16,446 bases of DNA. Source: QHBQ01 sp038230695 (GTDB lineage Bacteria > Chloroflexota > Chloroflexia > QHBQ01). How positions within the stretch are numbered: the stretch's first letter is position 1; every line of letters begins with the position of its first letter. A program made the translations under genes and the position numbers. The stretch is from contig JBBRMT010000090.1 in the NCBI GenBank assembly GCA_038230695.1, forward strand, positions 1-16,446, read 5' to 3'. A model generated the notes under the pieces. That model did no database searches. It was not told the DNA's origin and worked only from the letters and a program-made list of their open reading frames with translations. Below are positions 6,846 to 13,116 of this stretch, piece by piece.

Positions 6846-7784
6846 TTATAGGGCGAACCACAAAGCCGTATTATCAGTCACCTGCCAGCCCACCCGCCCC
6901 TGCTGGTGCAGGCAACTGAGGTGCGCGTATATTGTAGGCTGAAGCAGATAGTATGCCTCGGCAGTGGTGACGTTGAACTCGTAGTGGGCGCAGACCGCCC
7001 GCAGCACTGCCTCGCTGCTTTGCGGGCCATTCGCTTGCAGGTGGTCAGCGATAAAATCAAGCGTATCCTGGAAGCGGGCGCGGTTGGTGGCAACCAGGGC
7101 GGTGAACTCGGCGGGGGTAAGCGCGGGTGAGTGGCCGGGGACTACAGCGGCCACCCGGTCGGCATAGGTCAGGGCGCGGTCAAGTGAGGCGAGATGCTCG
7201 GCTACCCCGGCACAGTACAGCACCTTGTACTTGTCAATCACCTCGGCAGGCAGCAGCAGGTCGCCAACGAACAGCACCTCGCCAGCGAGATAGCCCATCT
7301 GCCCGGCGGCGTGGCCCTTCAGGTCCACCACCTCGATGCTGATGCCCAGTTCGGGCAATTCCAGCGGGCCGGGCGATAGCGCCACATCAATAGGCGAGGG
7401 TGGCGCATAGAGGAAGTGCGAATAAAGCGGCTTGATCGGCGCGGCTCCGGCGAATAGGCCGGTTGGCTCCAGCACGGGATAGCGCATAAACGCTTCCTCA
7501 ATCTGGGGAGCGTAGACGCGCACCGCGCCGCCATTCGATGATGCGGCAATCTGGGCGTTACCGCCAAAGTGGTCGGCGTGCGCGTGGGTGTTGAGGATGG
7601 TGTTCACACTGAGGCCCGCGCTCCACAAAGTCTTGAGGATGGCTTTGCCGTTCTCTTTGGTCAGGCCGCTGTCCACAATGGCACAATCGCTATCGTTTGC
7701 GCCAACAATTACACCGATGTTCTGGGGGCCGGGCAGATAGCTGATGCTGCCATGTACCGGGGTAAGGGTGTATTTGACTACCAA
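6846..7784 (-). CDS. MBL-fold metallo-hydrolase with C-terminal winged-helix region
   Basis: A 312-residue zinc hydrolase. The metal motif HAHADH is at residues 67-72, with further ligands His158 (DLKGHAAGQ), Asp175 (FVGDLL) and His218 (VVPGHSP). Residues about 235-312 ('FIADHLQANGPQSSEAVLR...HLSCLHQQGRVGW') look like the helical/winged-helix tail seen in LACTB2-like and related MBL proteins. Substrate unknown; thioester, lactone or nucleic-acid substrates all occur in this superfamily. The start is TTG at 7784 because GGAGGAG lies 5 nt before it; an ATG start at 7886 would place the promoter inside the gene. First gene of the operon with DUF202, TSUP and DUF1634, divergent from a sigma factor gene. 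Confidence 0.9.
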   Translation of the reverse strand: MVVKYTLTPVHGSISYLPGPQNIGVIVGANDSDCAIVDSGLTKENGKAILKTLWSAGLSVNTILNTHAHADHFGGNAQIAASSNGGAVRVYAPQIEEAFMRYPVLEPTGLFAGAAPIKPLYSHFLYAPPSPIDVALSPGPLELPELGISIEVVDLKGHAAGQMGYLAGEVLFVGDLLLPAEVIDKYKVLYCAGVAEHLASLDRALTYADRVAAVVPGHSPALTPAEFTALVATNRARFQDTLDFIADHLQANGPQSSEAVLRAVCAHYEFNVTTAEAYYLLQPTIYAHLSCLHQQGRVGWQVTDNTALWFAL

Positions 7785-7839
7785 TGCTGCTCCTCCTTGC
7801 CGCGAGGTAACTACAAAGCGGCGAATAGTCTGCATTTGT

Positions 7840-7867
7840 ATTATAGCATAATTAAGGCGAATCACAA
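7840..7867 (-). promoter_or_regulatory. Promoter of the MBL-DUF202-TSUP-DUF1634 operon
   Basis: On the minus strand TTGTGA (7867-7862), 16 nt, TATAAT (7845-7840), with an extended TGC before the -10. Confidence 0.7.
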
Positions 7868-7972
7868 AGCTGGCAGGGTGTGGCACAAATGTTGCTTTAT
7901 ATTTATGTGTTCAACAATAATGAAAGTAATTAACAATGAAGCAGCAATGCAGCAAATTAAGGAGGGATAGCG

Positions 7973-8557
7973 ATGGCCCTTACGTGCAGCGAGGCGGAAC
8001 TGGTGCAGCAAGCAACGAAACGCGACGAAGCGGCGTTCGCTGAACTCTACAACCATTACGTCGAGAAGATTTACCGCTATATTTACTACAAGGTAGGCGA
8101 TGCGTCCGAAGCCGAAGACCTATGTGGTCAGGTGTTCCTCAAGGCATGGGAGGCAATCGAGCGTTATACCTGGACCGGCTATCCCTTCTCCTCGTGGCTA
8201 TACCGCCTTGCCCATAATCTGGTAGTAGACCACTACCGCACCCACCGTGAAAGCCTGCCGCTTGACGATGCAATGGTCACCCGCGAAGAGCCGGTTGACC
8301 CAGAAGTGGCCTTGCTGAACAGCATCCAGGCCCAGGAATTGCGCCAGGCGATCGGGCAGCTTACCGGCGAACAACGCCAGGTCATCCACTTCAAGTTCAT
8401 CGAGGGCTACGACAATACGGAAATCGCCAGAATGATGAACAAAAAGGAAGGGGCAATCCGCGCCCTGCAATATCGCGCCCTGCACAGCCTTCAAGAGATT
8501 ATGGTGCAGGAAGAACAAAGGGCCGCTACGTTCGTGCCAGCTTTCAGCATGGCCTGA
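7973..8557 (+). CDS. Sigma-70 family RNA polymerase sigma factor, ECF type
   Basis: A 194-residue sigma factor with region 2 at about residues 20-90 ('FAELYNHYVEKIYRYIYYKVGDASEAEDLCGQVFLKAW' and 'FSSWLYRLAHNLVVDHYR') and region 4 at about 125-180 ('LTGEQRQVIHFKFIEGYDNTEIARMMNKKEGAIRALQYRAL'). Region 1 and 3 are absent, as in the ECF group. It would direct RNA polymerase to a dedicated promoter set. The ATG at 7973 has AAGGAGG with a 7-nt spacer. No anti-sigma gene follows: a terminator and a convergent thioredoxin gene lie directly downstream, so control must be by another route. It is divergent from the MBL operon. Confidence 0.93.
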   Translation: MALTCSEAELVQQATKRDEAAFAELYNHYVEKIYRYIYYKVGDASEAEDLCGQVFLKAWEAIERYTWTGYPFSSWLYRLAHNLVVDHYRTHRESLPLDDAMVTREEPVDPEVALLNSIQAQELRQAIGQLTGEQRQVIHFKFIEGYDNTEIARMMNKKEGAIRALQYRALHSLQEIMVQEEQRAATFVPAFSMA

Positions 8558-8576
8558 GCATGATTGTAGATTAAAC

Positions 8577-8616
8577 ATAGCAGAAGGGACGCGAAGAATC
8601 GCGTCCCTTCTGCTAT
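8577..8616. terminator. Bidirectional terminator between sigma factor and thioredoxin genes
   Basis: A perfect 18-bp inverted repeat (8577-8594 and 8599-8616) around the 4-nt loop AGAA, between two convergent genes. No long T run on either side, but stem strength and position fit transcript ends from both strands. Confidence 0.8.
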
Positions 8617-8629
8617 CTGTAACCCCCGT

Positions 8630-8962
8630 TCAGGCGTAGTGTTTCTCGATCTTGCTCTGCAGGGTGGCCTTTAGGTTGGGAACTGCGCCAACCACGCGCT
8701 CGACCTCGCGGCCATCCTTGAATATGATCAAGGTGGGTATGCTGCGAACGCCGAACATACTCTGGGCAATCGGATTGGCATCCACGTCGAGCTTGCCGAC
8801 CTTGGCTTTGCCATCAAGCTCGGTGGCGATTTGCTCCACAACCGGGGCTACGGCACGGCACGGGCCGCACCAGGTAGCCCAGAAGTCTACCAGCACTGGC
8901 TGGGTGGTGCCGGTCACTTCGCTGCGAAAGTTGCTATCGGTTATCTCTATTGGCTTTGCCAT
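8630..8962 (-). CDS. trxA: Thioredoxin
   Basis: A 110-residue cytoplasmic protein-disulfide reductase. The active site WCGPC is at residues 31-35, preceded by 'VLVDFWAT'; 'KLDVDANP' and the cis-Pro motif 'SIPTLIIF' follow, ending with 'GAVPNLKATLQSKIEKH'. Length and motifs are canonical. The ATG at 8962 has AGGAGG about 12 nt upstream. It stands alone on the minus strand, convergent with the sigma factor gene and divergent from the glycosyltransferase gene. It could reduce the peroxiredoxin-like protein encoded at 4070, but the two are not linked. Confidence 0.95.
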   Translation of the reverse strand: MAKPIEITDSNFRSEVTGTTQPVLVDFWATWCGPCRAVAPVVEQIATELDGKAKVGKLDVDANPIAQSMFGVRSIPTLIIFKDGREVERVVGAVPNLKATLQSKIEKHYA

Positions 8963-9034
8963 TGTCTTGTCAATCCTCCTATTGGACCTACTGATTTAAG
9001 TCTTTAATATTCGGTTTATGTCTTGTGCTAGCAT

Positions 9035-9064
9035 CTTATGCAAGGCGTGGGGTATTGTTGTCAA
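9035..9064 (-). promoter_or_regulatory. Possible thioredoxin promoter
   Basis: On the minus strand TTGACA (9064-9059), 18 nt, CATAAG (9040-9035). The -35 is perfect, the -10 weak. Confidence 0.4.
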
Positions 9065-9098
9065 CCCGTATTCTGAATTATAATGACCACCGTTGGCT

Positions 9099-9127
9099 TT
9101 GTCAAATAATTGTGGCTGTGCTATGAT
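9099..9127 (+). promoter_or_regulatory. Promoter of the glycosyltransferase gene
   Basis: TTGTCA (9099-9104), 17 nt, TATGAT (9122-9127) with TGC before the -10. A second TATAAT lies upstream at about 9079-9084. Confidence 0.65.
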
Positions 9128-9164
9128 CAGGCCGGGGAGATAAGATTATGTTGGGGAGCGTAAT

Positions 9165-10340
9165 TTGCTGAAGCGGATCGGCATCAATGGGTACTTCTGG
9201 GATAAGCCGTTCACCGGCAGCGGGCAGTATACCCGCGAATTGTGGCGGGCGTTGCACGCCGCCGGGCTAGTCGGCGACGAACTGCGGACCACCATGCTGC
9301 ATCCGCCGGAGCAAAAGGTGGCAAGTGACTCCGATGCCGCGCTGGGGGCGCACTACCAGGCGCAGGGCCGCTGGGAGATGAGCGACAACCTGCGCGAGTT
9401 GTGGTGGGAGCAGATGGAGATGGGCGGCGCGGCGCGAATGTTGAGCATGGATCTGCTGCACTCGCCCTACATGGCTGCGCCGCTGCGCCAGCCTTGCCCG
9501 CTGGTGGTTACGGTTCACGACCTTATTCCGCTGCGGCTGCCTGCCTATCGCGGTTCGCTGCTGTTTCGTCTATATTTGCGGCTGGCAACCGCCACTGCGC
9601 GACGGGCGCGGCTGATCCTGACCGACTCACAGTGTTCCAAACGCGACATCATCACGCTGCTACACGTGCCGGAGCGACGAGTGAAGGTGACGTACCTGGC
9701 GGTGGGGGCGCAATATCACCCTGCCATCGCCGCGCAGCAGGCAGCAACGCGGGCGCGGTTCGATTTGCCAGAGGGATATATCTTTTATATCGGCGGCTTT
9801 GATGTGCGTAAGAACGTGATTGGCCTGCTGCAGGCTTTTGCTGCTACCCTACCCGATCTGGACACACCCCGCGTGCTGGCAATTGCAGGCAAGCCGCCCG
9901 ACGATAAGGCGCGACTTGCCAATCCCGCGCTATTTCCCGATGTGCAGTCTGAAGCGACGCGGTTGGGACTGGGCGACAAGGTACGCTGGCTGGGGCGGGT
10001 CAGCGATGCGGACAAGGCGGCGCTGTATGCGGCGGCGGGACTGTTCGTCTTCCCCTCGCTGTATGAGGGCTTTGGTCTCGACCCGCTGGAGGCGCTGGCA
10101 AGTGGCACGCCACTAGTCTGCGCTAATAGCTCCAGCCTACCGGAAGTGGTTGGCGATGCGGGCATCATGGTAGATGCGCACGACCCCGCCAACATCCGCG
10201 CTGCAATGCTGGCGGTATTGAATGACGCAACCAGGCAGGCCGAGCTAAGGACGCGAGGGCCACAGCAGGCGGCCCGCTTCACCTGGGAGCGCACCGCAAT
10301 GGCAACCGTAGAGGGCTATCGCCTGGCGTTGGGAATGTAG
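9165..10340 (+). CDS. GT4-family glycosyltransferase (GT-B fold)
   Basis: A 391-residue retaining glycosyltransferase. The N-terminal domain has 'GSGQYTRELWRAL' and 'LLHSPYMAAPLRQPCPLVVTVHDLIPL'. The C-terminal nucleotide-sugar domain has 'YIFYIGGFDVRKNVIGLLQAF', 'GRVSDADKAALYAAA' and 'FPSLYEGFGLDPLEALASGTP', which contains the E-x7-E motif (Glu301, Glu309), then 'SSLPEVVGDAGIMVD'. It transfers a sugar from an NDP-sugar to a glycan or lipid acceptor, probably for cell-surface polysaccharide; donor and acceptor are not evident. The start is TTG at 9165, with GGGGAG 6 nt upstream. No other glycan genes are nearby. Confidence 0.92.
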   Translation: MLKRIGINGYFWDKPFTGSGQYTRELWRALHAAGLVGDELRTTMLHPPEQKVASDSDAALGAHYQAQGRWEMSDNLRELWWEQMEMGGAARMLSMDLLHSPYMAAPLRQPCPLVVTVHDLIPLRLPAYRGSLLFRLYLRLATATARRARLILTDSQCSKRDIITLLHVPERRVKVTYLAVGAQYHPAIAAQQAATRARFDLPEGYIFYIGGFDVRKNVIGLLQAFAATLPDLDTPRVLAIAGKPPDDKARLANPALFPDVQSEATRLGLGDKVRWLGRVSDADKAALYAAAGLFVFPSLYEGFGLDPLEALASGTPLVCANSSSLPEVVGDAGIMVDAHDPANIRAAMLAVLNDATRQAELRTRGPQQAARFTWERTAMATVEGYRLALGM

Positions 10341-10362
10341 AAGATGGTAGTAAGTGTGTTGG

Positions 10363-11352
10363 CTACGCCACTGCGCGGTTCACAAAATCAGTCTTCGCCT
10401 CGGTGTACGCTTCGCGGTCATAATTATGCTGCAAAGTAAGTTCGCGCTTGAGGACGGAGTATTGCATCCTTAGCTCATCGCTGGCCCGCAAGGCATTGCG
10501 GAAGGTGAGGTGACGCTTAATCTCCGCGCTACCCGCTGGGTAGATGTGCAGATGAAAGCGGCGTGGCAGCCCACGCACGAAAAAGCGATGGTTCACCTCG
10601 TCAGCCAGGTTGGGGCTGCTGTAGCCCAGTGGGCGGAGCAGTTCGTCGTACTGCCGCCCCGCCTCAAGCATAGAGGCGACTACCATCAGGTCTATGATTG
10701 GCTTGGCGGTAAGACCCGGCACCGCGGTGCTGCCGATGTGTTGCACGTCGAGCGCCATTCCGCCCAACGCCTCACGCACGCGGGCCGCCTCTTGCGCGTA
10801 TATAGGCGGCCAGGCTGGGTTGTACTCGACTAGCTGCACCTTCTCCCAATCCCATAGCCAGGCGGCAATCATCTCAGCGGTTTGACTCACGCTCAAGCTA
10901 GTGGTGTCAATCACCGTTCCCAGATCGCCCTGCTGTGCAGCGGCCTCCTGGATGACGCTGAGTTCAAGGAAGCGATGTAGCTCCCACTCCAACCCCATAT
11001 TGCCGCGCCGCCGCACCCGTTGCTCAATTTCACTATTAGCAGCGGTGAGCCGGAAGGCGTAGATGTCAGAGTCATATACAGCTAGCAAGTGGCGAAGTTG
11101 CGTCAGTTCAGCCGCAGACTCGAACACATAGTTGATTACAAAGTTGGCGTATCCATGCTGGCGGTGCCAGGCAATCAGGTGGGCCAGGGTTTCGTATAGA
11201 TAGGTGAGCCTTGCCTCATCATGAAGGTCGAAAGGCCACACCGCGCCGATGTAGTCGCCGTCAAGCATCACACCCTTTTCGAAGTGTTCCAGCAGCGCCC
11301 AGGCGGTTTCAGTCTTGCCCACCCCCAGCGGCCCATTGATGATGATGATCAT
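10363..11352 (-). CDS. P-loop kinase fused to a GrpB (UPF0157) domain
   Basis: A 329-residue two-domain protein. Residues 1-170 form a small-kinase-like P-loop domain with Walker A 'GPLGVGKT' (7-14), 'MLDGDYIG' (29-36) and a lid-like basic stretch 'EQRVRRRGN' (110-118). Residues 172-328 are a GrpB domain: 'VEYNPAWPPIYAQEAARV', 'VQHIGSTAVPGLTAKPIID' (203-221), 'HLHIY' and 'LTFRNALRA'. GrpB domains have a nucleotidyltransferase-like fold; in some bacteria they are fused to dephospho-CoA kinase. The reaction of this fusion is unknown; phosphotransfer plus nucleotidyl transfer onto a common small molecule is one possibility. The ATG at 11352 follows GGAGGGG. Convergent with the glycosyltransferase gene, 22 nt apart. 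Confidence 0.88.
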   Translation of the reverse strand: MIIIINGPLGVGKTETAWALLEHFEKGVMLDGDYIGAVWPFDLHDEARLTYLYETLAHLIAWHRQHGYANFVINYVFESAAELTQLRHLLAVYDSDIYAFRLTAANSEIEQRVRRRGNMGLEWELHRFLELSVIQEAAAQQGDLGTVIDTTSLSVSQTAEMIAAWLWDWEKVQLVEYNPAWPPIYAQEAARVREALGGMALDVQHIGSTAVPGLTAKPIIDLMVVASMLEAGRQYDELLRPLGYSSPNLADEVNHRFFVRGLPRRFHLHIYPAGSAEIKRHLTFRNALRASDELRMQYSVLKRELTLQHNYDREAYTEAKTDFVNRAVA

Positions 11353-11366
11353 TGCCCCTCCATAAC

Positions 11367-11392
11367 AAAACCGCCCTCTAGGTGAGGACGGT
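11367..11392 (-). terminator. Terminator-like hairpin upstream of the kinase-GrpB gene
   Basis: On the minus strand ACCGTCCTC, loop ACCTA, GAGGGCGGT (one mismatch), then TTTT. It would end the transcript of the small membrane gene at 11420-11836, or attenuate read-through into the kinase-GrpB gene. Confidence 0.6.
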
Positions 11393-11419
11393 CTTTGCTC
11401 TCAGTGTCCTGCGCCGCTA

Positions 11420-11836
11420 TTATATCAGCAGCAGCAGAGCGGGGGCAAGCAGCACCAGGGCAGGCAGCGCGACCAGCGGCAAGCTGTGACCCAGGCGGGG
11501 GGCTTGTTCGCGCCGCGCCCAGCGCACCAGCTTACGCATCTCGGTCTGCTGCTGCGCCCGTCGCGCCCAGCCCCAAAGCGCCAGTGCGGCCAGCGCGTTG
11601 TTGCTTGCCATCAGTATGCCGAAACCAAGCAACCAGATCAGCCGCAGCCAGCCACCAGCCTGCGCCAGCCACACATCACCGCCCACCAAGTGGCTCCAGC
11701 CCAGCGCCATCAGTACGTTGGCCGCCACTGTCGCCCCGGCCACCATGGTCAACGTGCCAGCGGTAACGTAGGGGTGAGTGGTACTCGCCACGGTCGGCGC
11801 GGTCATCACTCGGTTGCTTATCTGTGCCTGCATCAT
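11420..11836 (-). CDS. Small multi-span membrane protein of unknown function
   Basis: A 138-residue protein with about four hydrophobic stretches (TAGTLTMVAGATVAANVLMA near 25-45, LIWLLGFGILMASNNALAAL near 66-90, and a C-terminal LPLVALPALVLLAPALLLLI). A basic loop with 'RRAQQQTEMRKLVRWARREQ' separates the second and last spans. The start ATG at 11836 has AGGAGC 6 nt upstream; the frame is open to 12067, but that extension covers the promoter and operator region. No family recognised. It is transcribed from a strong promoter containing repeated 13-bp motifs and is divergent from the pyrophosphohydrolase-XRE-ImmA cluster, so it may be under the same switch. Confidence 0.7.
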   Translation of the reverse strand: MMQAQISNRVMTAPTVASTTHPYVTAGTLTMVAGATVAANVLMALGWSHLVGGDVWLAQAGGWLRLIWLLGFGILMASNNALAALALWGWARRAQQQTEMRKLVRWARREQAPRLGHSLPLVALPALVLLAPALLLLI

Positions 11837-11941
11837 GGTCTTGCTCCTATTCTGTGTGCAAACTATGTCGCGCTCTGCCGTTAATAACGCAAAAACTGTG
11901 CCACGCTGCGAACATCCGTTCGTCTTTTCCCTGCTGCGCTT

Positions 11942-11970
11942 ATCATAGCAGACTTTGCCCAGTTTGTCAA
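11942..11970 (-). promoter_or_regulatory. Strong promoter of the small membrane protein gene
   Basis: On the minus strand TTGACA (11970-11965), 17 nt, TATGAT (11947-11942) with TGC before the -10. The spacer is filled by a copy of the 13-bp motif CAAACTGGGCAAA. Confidence 0.8.
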
Positions 11971-12025
11971 GCCTTTTGCCCAGTTTGTTAAACTGAGTTT
12001 TGCTTATTTTGGCAAACTGGGCAAA
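11954..12025. promoter_or_regulatory. Three copies of a 13-bp operator-like motif
   Basis: TTTGCCCAGTTTG occurs exactly at 11954-11966 and 11975-11987, 21 bp apart (two helical turns), and inverted as CAAACTGGGCAAA at 12013-12025. A degenerate fourth site (AAACTGAGTTTT) lies at 11990-12001. The first covers the spacer of the minus promoter, the last sits just before the -35 of the plus promoter. This layout is typical of repressor sites; the XRE protein encoded at 12673 is the natural candidate. Confidence 0.75.
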
Positions 12026-12029
12026 CCGC

Positions 12030-12058
12030 TTGCATTTTTGGAAAAACTGTGCTATACT
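12030..12058 (+). promoter_or_regulatory. Promoter toward the pyrophosphohydrolase-XRE-ImmA cluster
   Basis: TTGCAT (12030-12035), 17 nt, TATACT (12053-12058) with TGC before the -10. Transcription would start about 12065, about 140 nt before the first gene. Confidence 0.7.
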
Positions 12059-12080
12059 AGCAGGCATGAGGCATGGGCAA

Positions 12081-12101
12081 TGCTGATTGCTGAGTGCTGA
12101 G
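12081..12101 (+). repeat. Heptamer repeat TGCTGA(T/G), three copies
   Basis: TGCTGAT TGCTGAG TGCTGAG. The same heptamer forms the longer array at 14036-14087. Confidence 0.8.
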
Positions 12102-12128
12102 AAAGTTACTAAAGCCGTTGCGTGGTTC

Positions 12129-12156
12129 GTAGAGGCGAACCGCGGTTCGCCCGGTT
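12129..12156 (+). repeat. Dispersed small palindrome, copy 4
   Basis: GTAGAGGCGAACC/GCGGTTCGCCCGGTT. The core GGCGAACCGCGGTTCGCC (12134-12151) is a perfect 18-bp palindrome. Lies in the leader between the 12030 promoter and the pyrophosphohydrolase gene. Confidence 0.75.
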
Positions 12157-12181
12157 CAGAGACTTGCTCTTAACAAACTAG

Positions 12182-12199
12182 ATTCTACATTCTACATTC
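12182..12199 (+). repeat. Heptamer repeat ATTCTAC
   Basis: Two copies plus four bases (ATTCTAC ATTCTAC ATTC), directly before the start of the pyrophosphohydrolase gene, where a ribosome site would be expected. Confidence 0.7.
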
Positions 12200-12206
12200 A
12201 CTTATT

Positions 12207-12590
12207 ATGGATGAGACGACCACAATTGCCGAACTGATGGAGATCTGCCGCCAGTACATTGTTGCCCGCGATTGGCAGCACGATGAACTGAAGGATCTTA
12301 CCCTAGCGATGAGCATCGAAGTGGGCGAGATCCTCGAACACGTGCGCTTCAAATCGGATGCCGAGGTGCGCGAGTACCTGGCCGACCCCGCCAACTACCG
12401 CGAGGTTGGCTACGAAGTCGCCGATGTATTCTATTTCATTATGACCATCTGCCTGCAGCTGGGTCTCGACCTGAGCGTAGTGTATAAGGAAAAGATGGCG
12501 ATCAACGAGCATCGCTACCCCGCGCATCTGGCAAAGGGCAGCAACAAGAAGTGGACGCACTATGTGGGCGCGTCCGAACCAGATCTGTAG
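12207..12590 (+). CDS. MazG-like nucleotide pyrophosphohydrolase (dCTP pyrophosphatase 1-like)
   Basis: A 127-residue all-alpha NTP pyrophosphatase that should hydrolyse a (d)NTP to (d)NMP and pyrophosphate. The metal-binding pattern is E38xxE41 ('IEVGEILEHV') and E70xxD73 ('EVADVFYFIM'). 'ARDWQHDELKDLTLAMSIEVGE' and the tail 'KMAINEHRYPAHLAKGSNKKW' closely resemble the DCTPP1/RS21-C6 group. No Shine-Dalgarno is visible before the ATG at 12207; a heptamer repeat occupies that place. The stop TAG (12588-12590) is supplied by a small palindrome that appears to have inserted in the 3' end. First gene of a cluster with an XRE regulator and ImmA-type peptidase. It may clean up damaged or excess nucleotides under stress. 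Confidence 0.88.
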   Translation: MDETTTIAELMEICRQYIVARDWQHDELKDLTLAMSIEVGEILEHVRFKSDAEVREYLADPANYREVGYEVADVFYFIMTICLQLGLDLSVVYKEKMAINEHRYPAHLAKGSNKKWTHYVGASEPDL

Positions 12591-12633
12591 AGGCGAACCG
12601 TTGTTCTCCCTACGATGTGGGCGCGTCCGAACC
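12562..12633 (+). repeat. 19-bp direct duplication flanking a small palindrome
   Basis: ATGTGGGCGCGTCCGAACC occurs at 12562-12580 (end of the pyrophosphohydrolase gene) and exactly again at 12615-12633, enclosing 34 bp that contain the GTAGAGGCG palindrome. The picture resembles insertion with target duplication, or a local tandem duplication. Confidence 0.85.
12587..12614 (+). repeat. Dispersed small palindrome, copy 5
   Basis: GTAGAGGCGAACCGTTGTTCTCCCTACG. The left arm matches copies 1 and 4; the right arm has CTCC instead of CGCC. It provides the stop codon of the preceding gene. Confidence 0.7.
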
Positions 12634-12672
12634 GGGAATCGGCTTAGATAAAACTGGAAAGAGGAGCATAAA

Positions 12673-13059
12673 ATGACGGAGCCGATTAAGAACCCTCGCG
12701 CCGCCGAGCAGGCTAACAAGTTCGGCCACTATCTGCGCGAGTTGCGTAAGCAGCATGGCCTGACCCTGCGCGAAATCGAAGAGCGCACCACCATCAGCAA
12801 CAGCTATCTCAGCCAGTTGGAGAACGGCTATATTGACCAGCCCTCGCCGCGCAACTTGCAGCGGCTGGCCGTGGTGTATGGCGTAAGCTATGAGAACCTG
12901 ATGACTCAGGCGGGCTATCTCAACCAGCGCGAAAACGCCGCCAGCCCCGCCCGTGCCGCCTTCAACATCATTGACGACCTCAGCGAAGAGGAAGTCGAAG
13001 AGGTGCAGGATTTCGTCAAGTTCCTGCGCTTCAAGCGGCAGCGACAAGCACGCGACTAA
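12673..13059 (+). CDS. XRE-family helix-turn-helix transcriptional regulator
   Basis: A 128-residue DNA-binding protein. The HTH lies at about residues 16-72: 'FGHYLRELRKQHGLTLREIE', 'ISNSYLSQLENGYIDQPSPRN', 'LQRLAVVYGVSYENLM'. Residues 95-128 form an acidic-then-basic helical tail ('LSEEEVEEVQDFVKFLRFKRQRQ') often seen in XRE proteins that pair with ImmA-type peptidases. The ATG at 12673 has GAGGAG with a 6-nt spacer. The ImmA/IrrE gene follows after 57 nt. In characterised pairs (ImmR-ImmA, DdrO-IrrE) the peptidase cleaves the repressor; the same relation is inferred here. Its likely operators are the 13-bp motifs at 11954-12025. Confidence 0.92.
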   Translation: MTEPIKNPRAAEQANKFGHYLRELRKQHGLTLREIEERTTISNSYLSQLENGYIDQPSPRNLQRLAVVYGVSYENLMTQAGYLNQRENAASPARAAFNIIDDLSEEEVEEVQDFVKFLRFKRQRQARD

Positions 13060-13076
13060 TCGCACACCCACCCCTA

Positions 13077-13097
13077 TCCCCTCCCGGCGGGAGGGGA
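13077..13097. repeat. Perfect palindrome of the CCCTCCC...GGGAGGG type
   Basis: TCCCCTCCC GGC GGGAGGGGA, a 9-bp stem with 3-nt loop, between the XRE and ImmA genes. Related to the CCTCTCCC palindromes at 14127-14145 and 14225-14239. No T run, so it is not a standard terminator. Confidence 0.7.
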
Positions 13098-13116
13098 GTA
13101 TAGTAAATCCACGCCT

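Noticed and set aside
7785..7886. Upstream ATG at 7886 as start of the MBL hydrolase
   Set aside because: It lies before the predicted -10 element and adds non-family sequence; the TTG at 7784 follows GGAGGAG.
8577..8616. Member of the GTAGGGGCG palindrome family
   Set aside because: It shares GGGACGCG-like bases but is a perfect 18-bp stem without the bulge and lacks the GTAGGGG end; treated as an ordinary bidirectional terminator.
11837..12067. N-terminal extension of the small membrane protein up to 12067
   Set aside because: The extension would be translated from the promoter and the repeated 13-bp motifs (KLGK repeats); the ATG at 11836 has a proper ribosome site.
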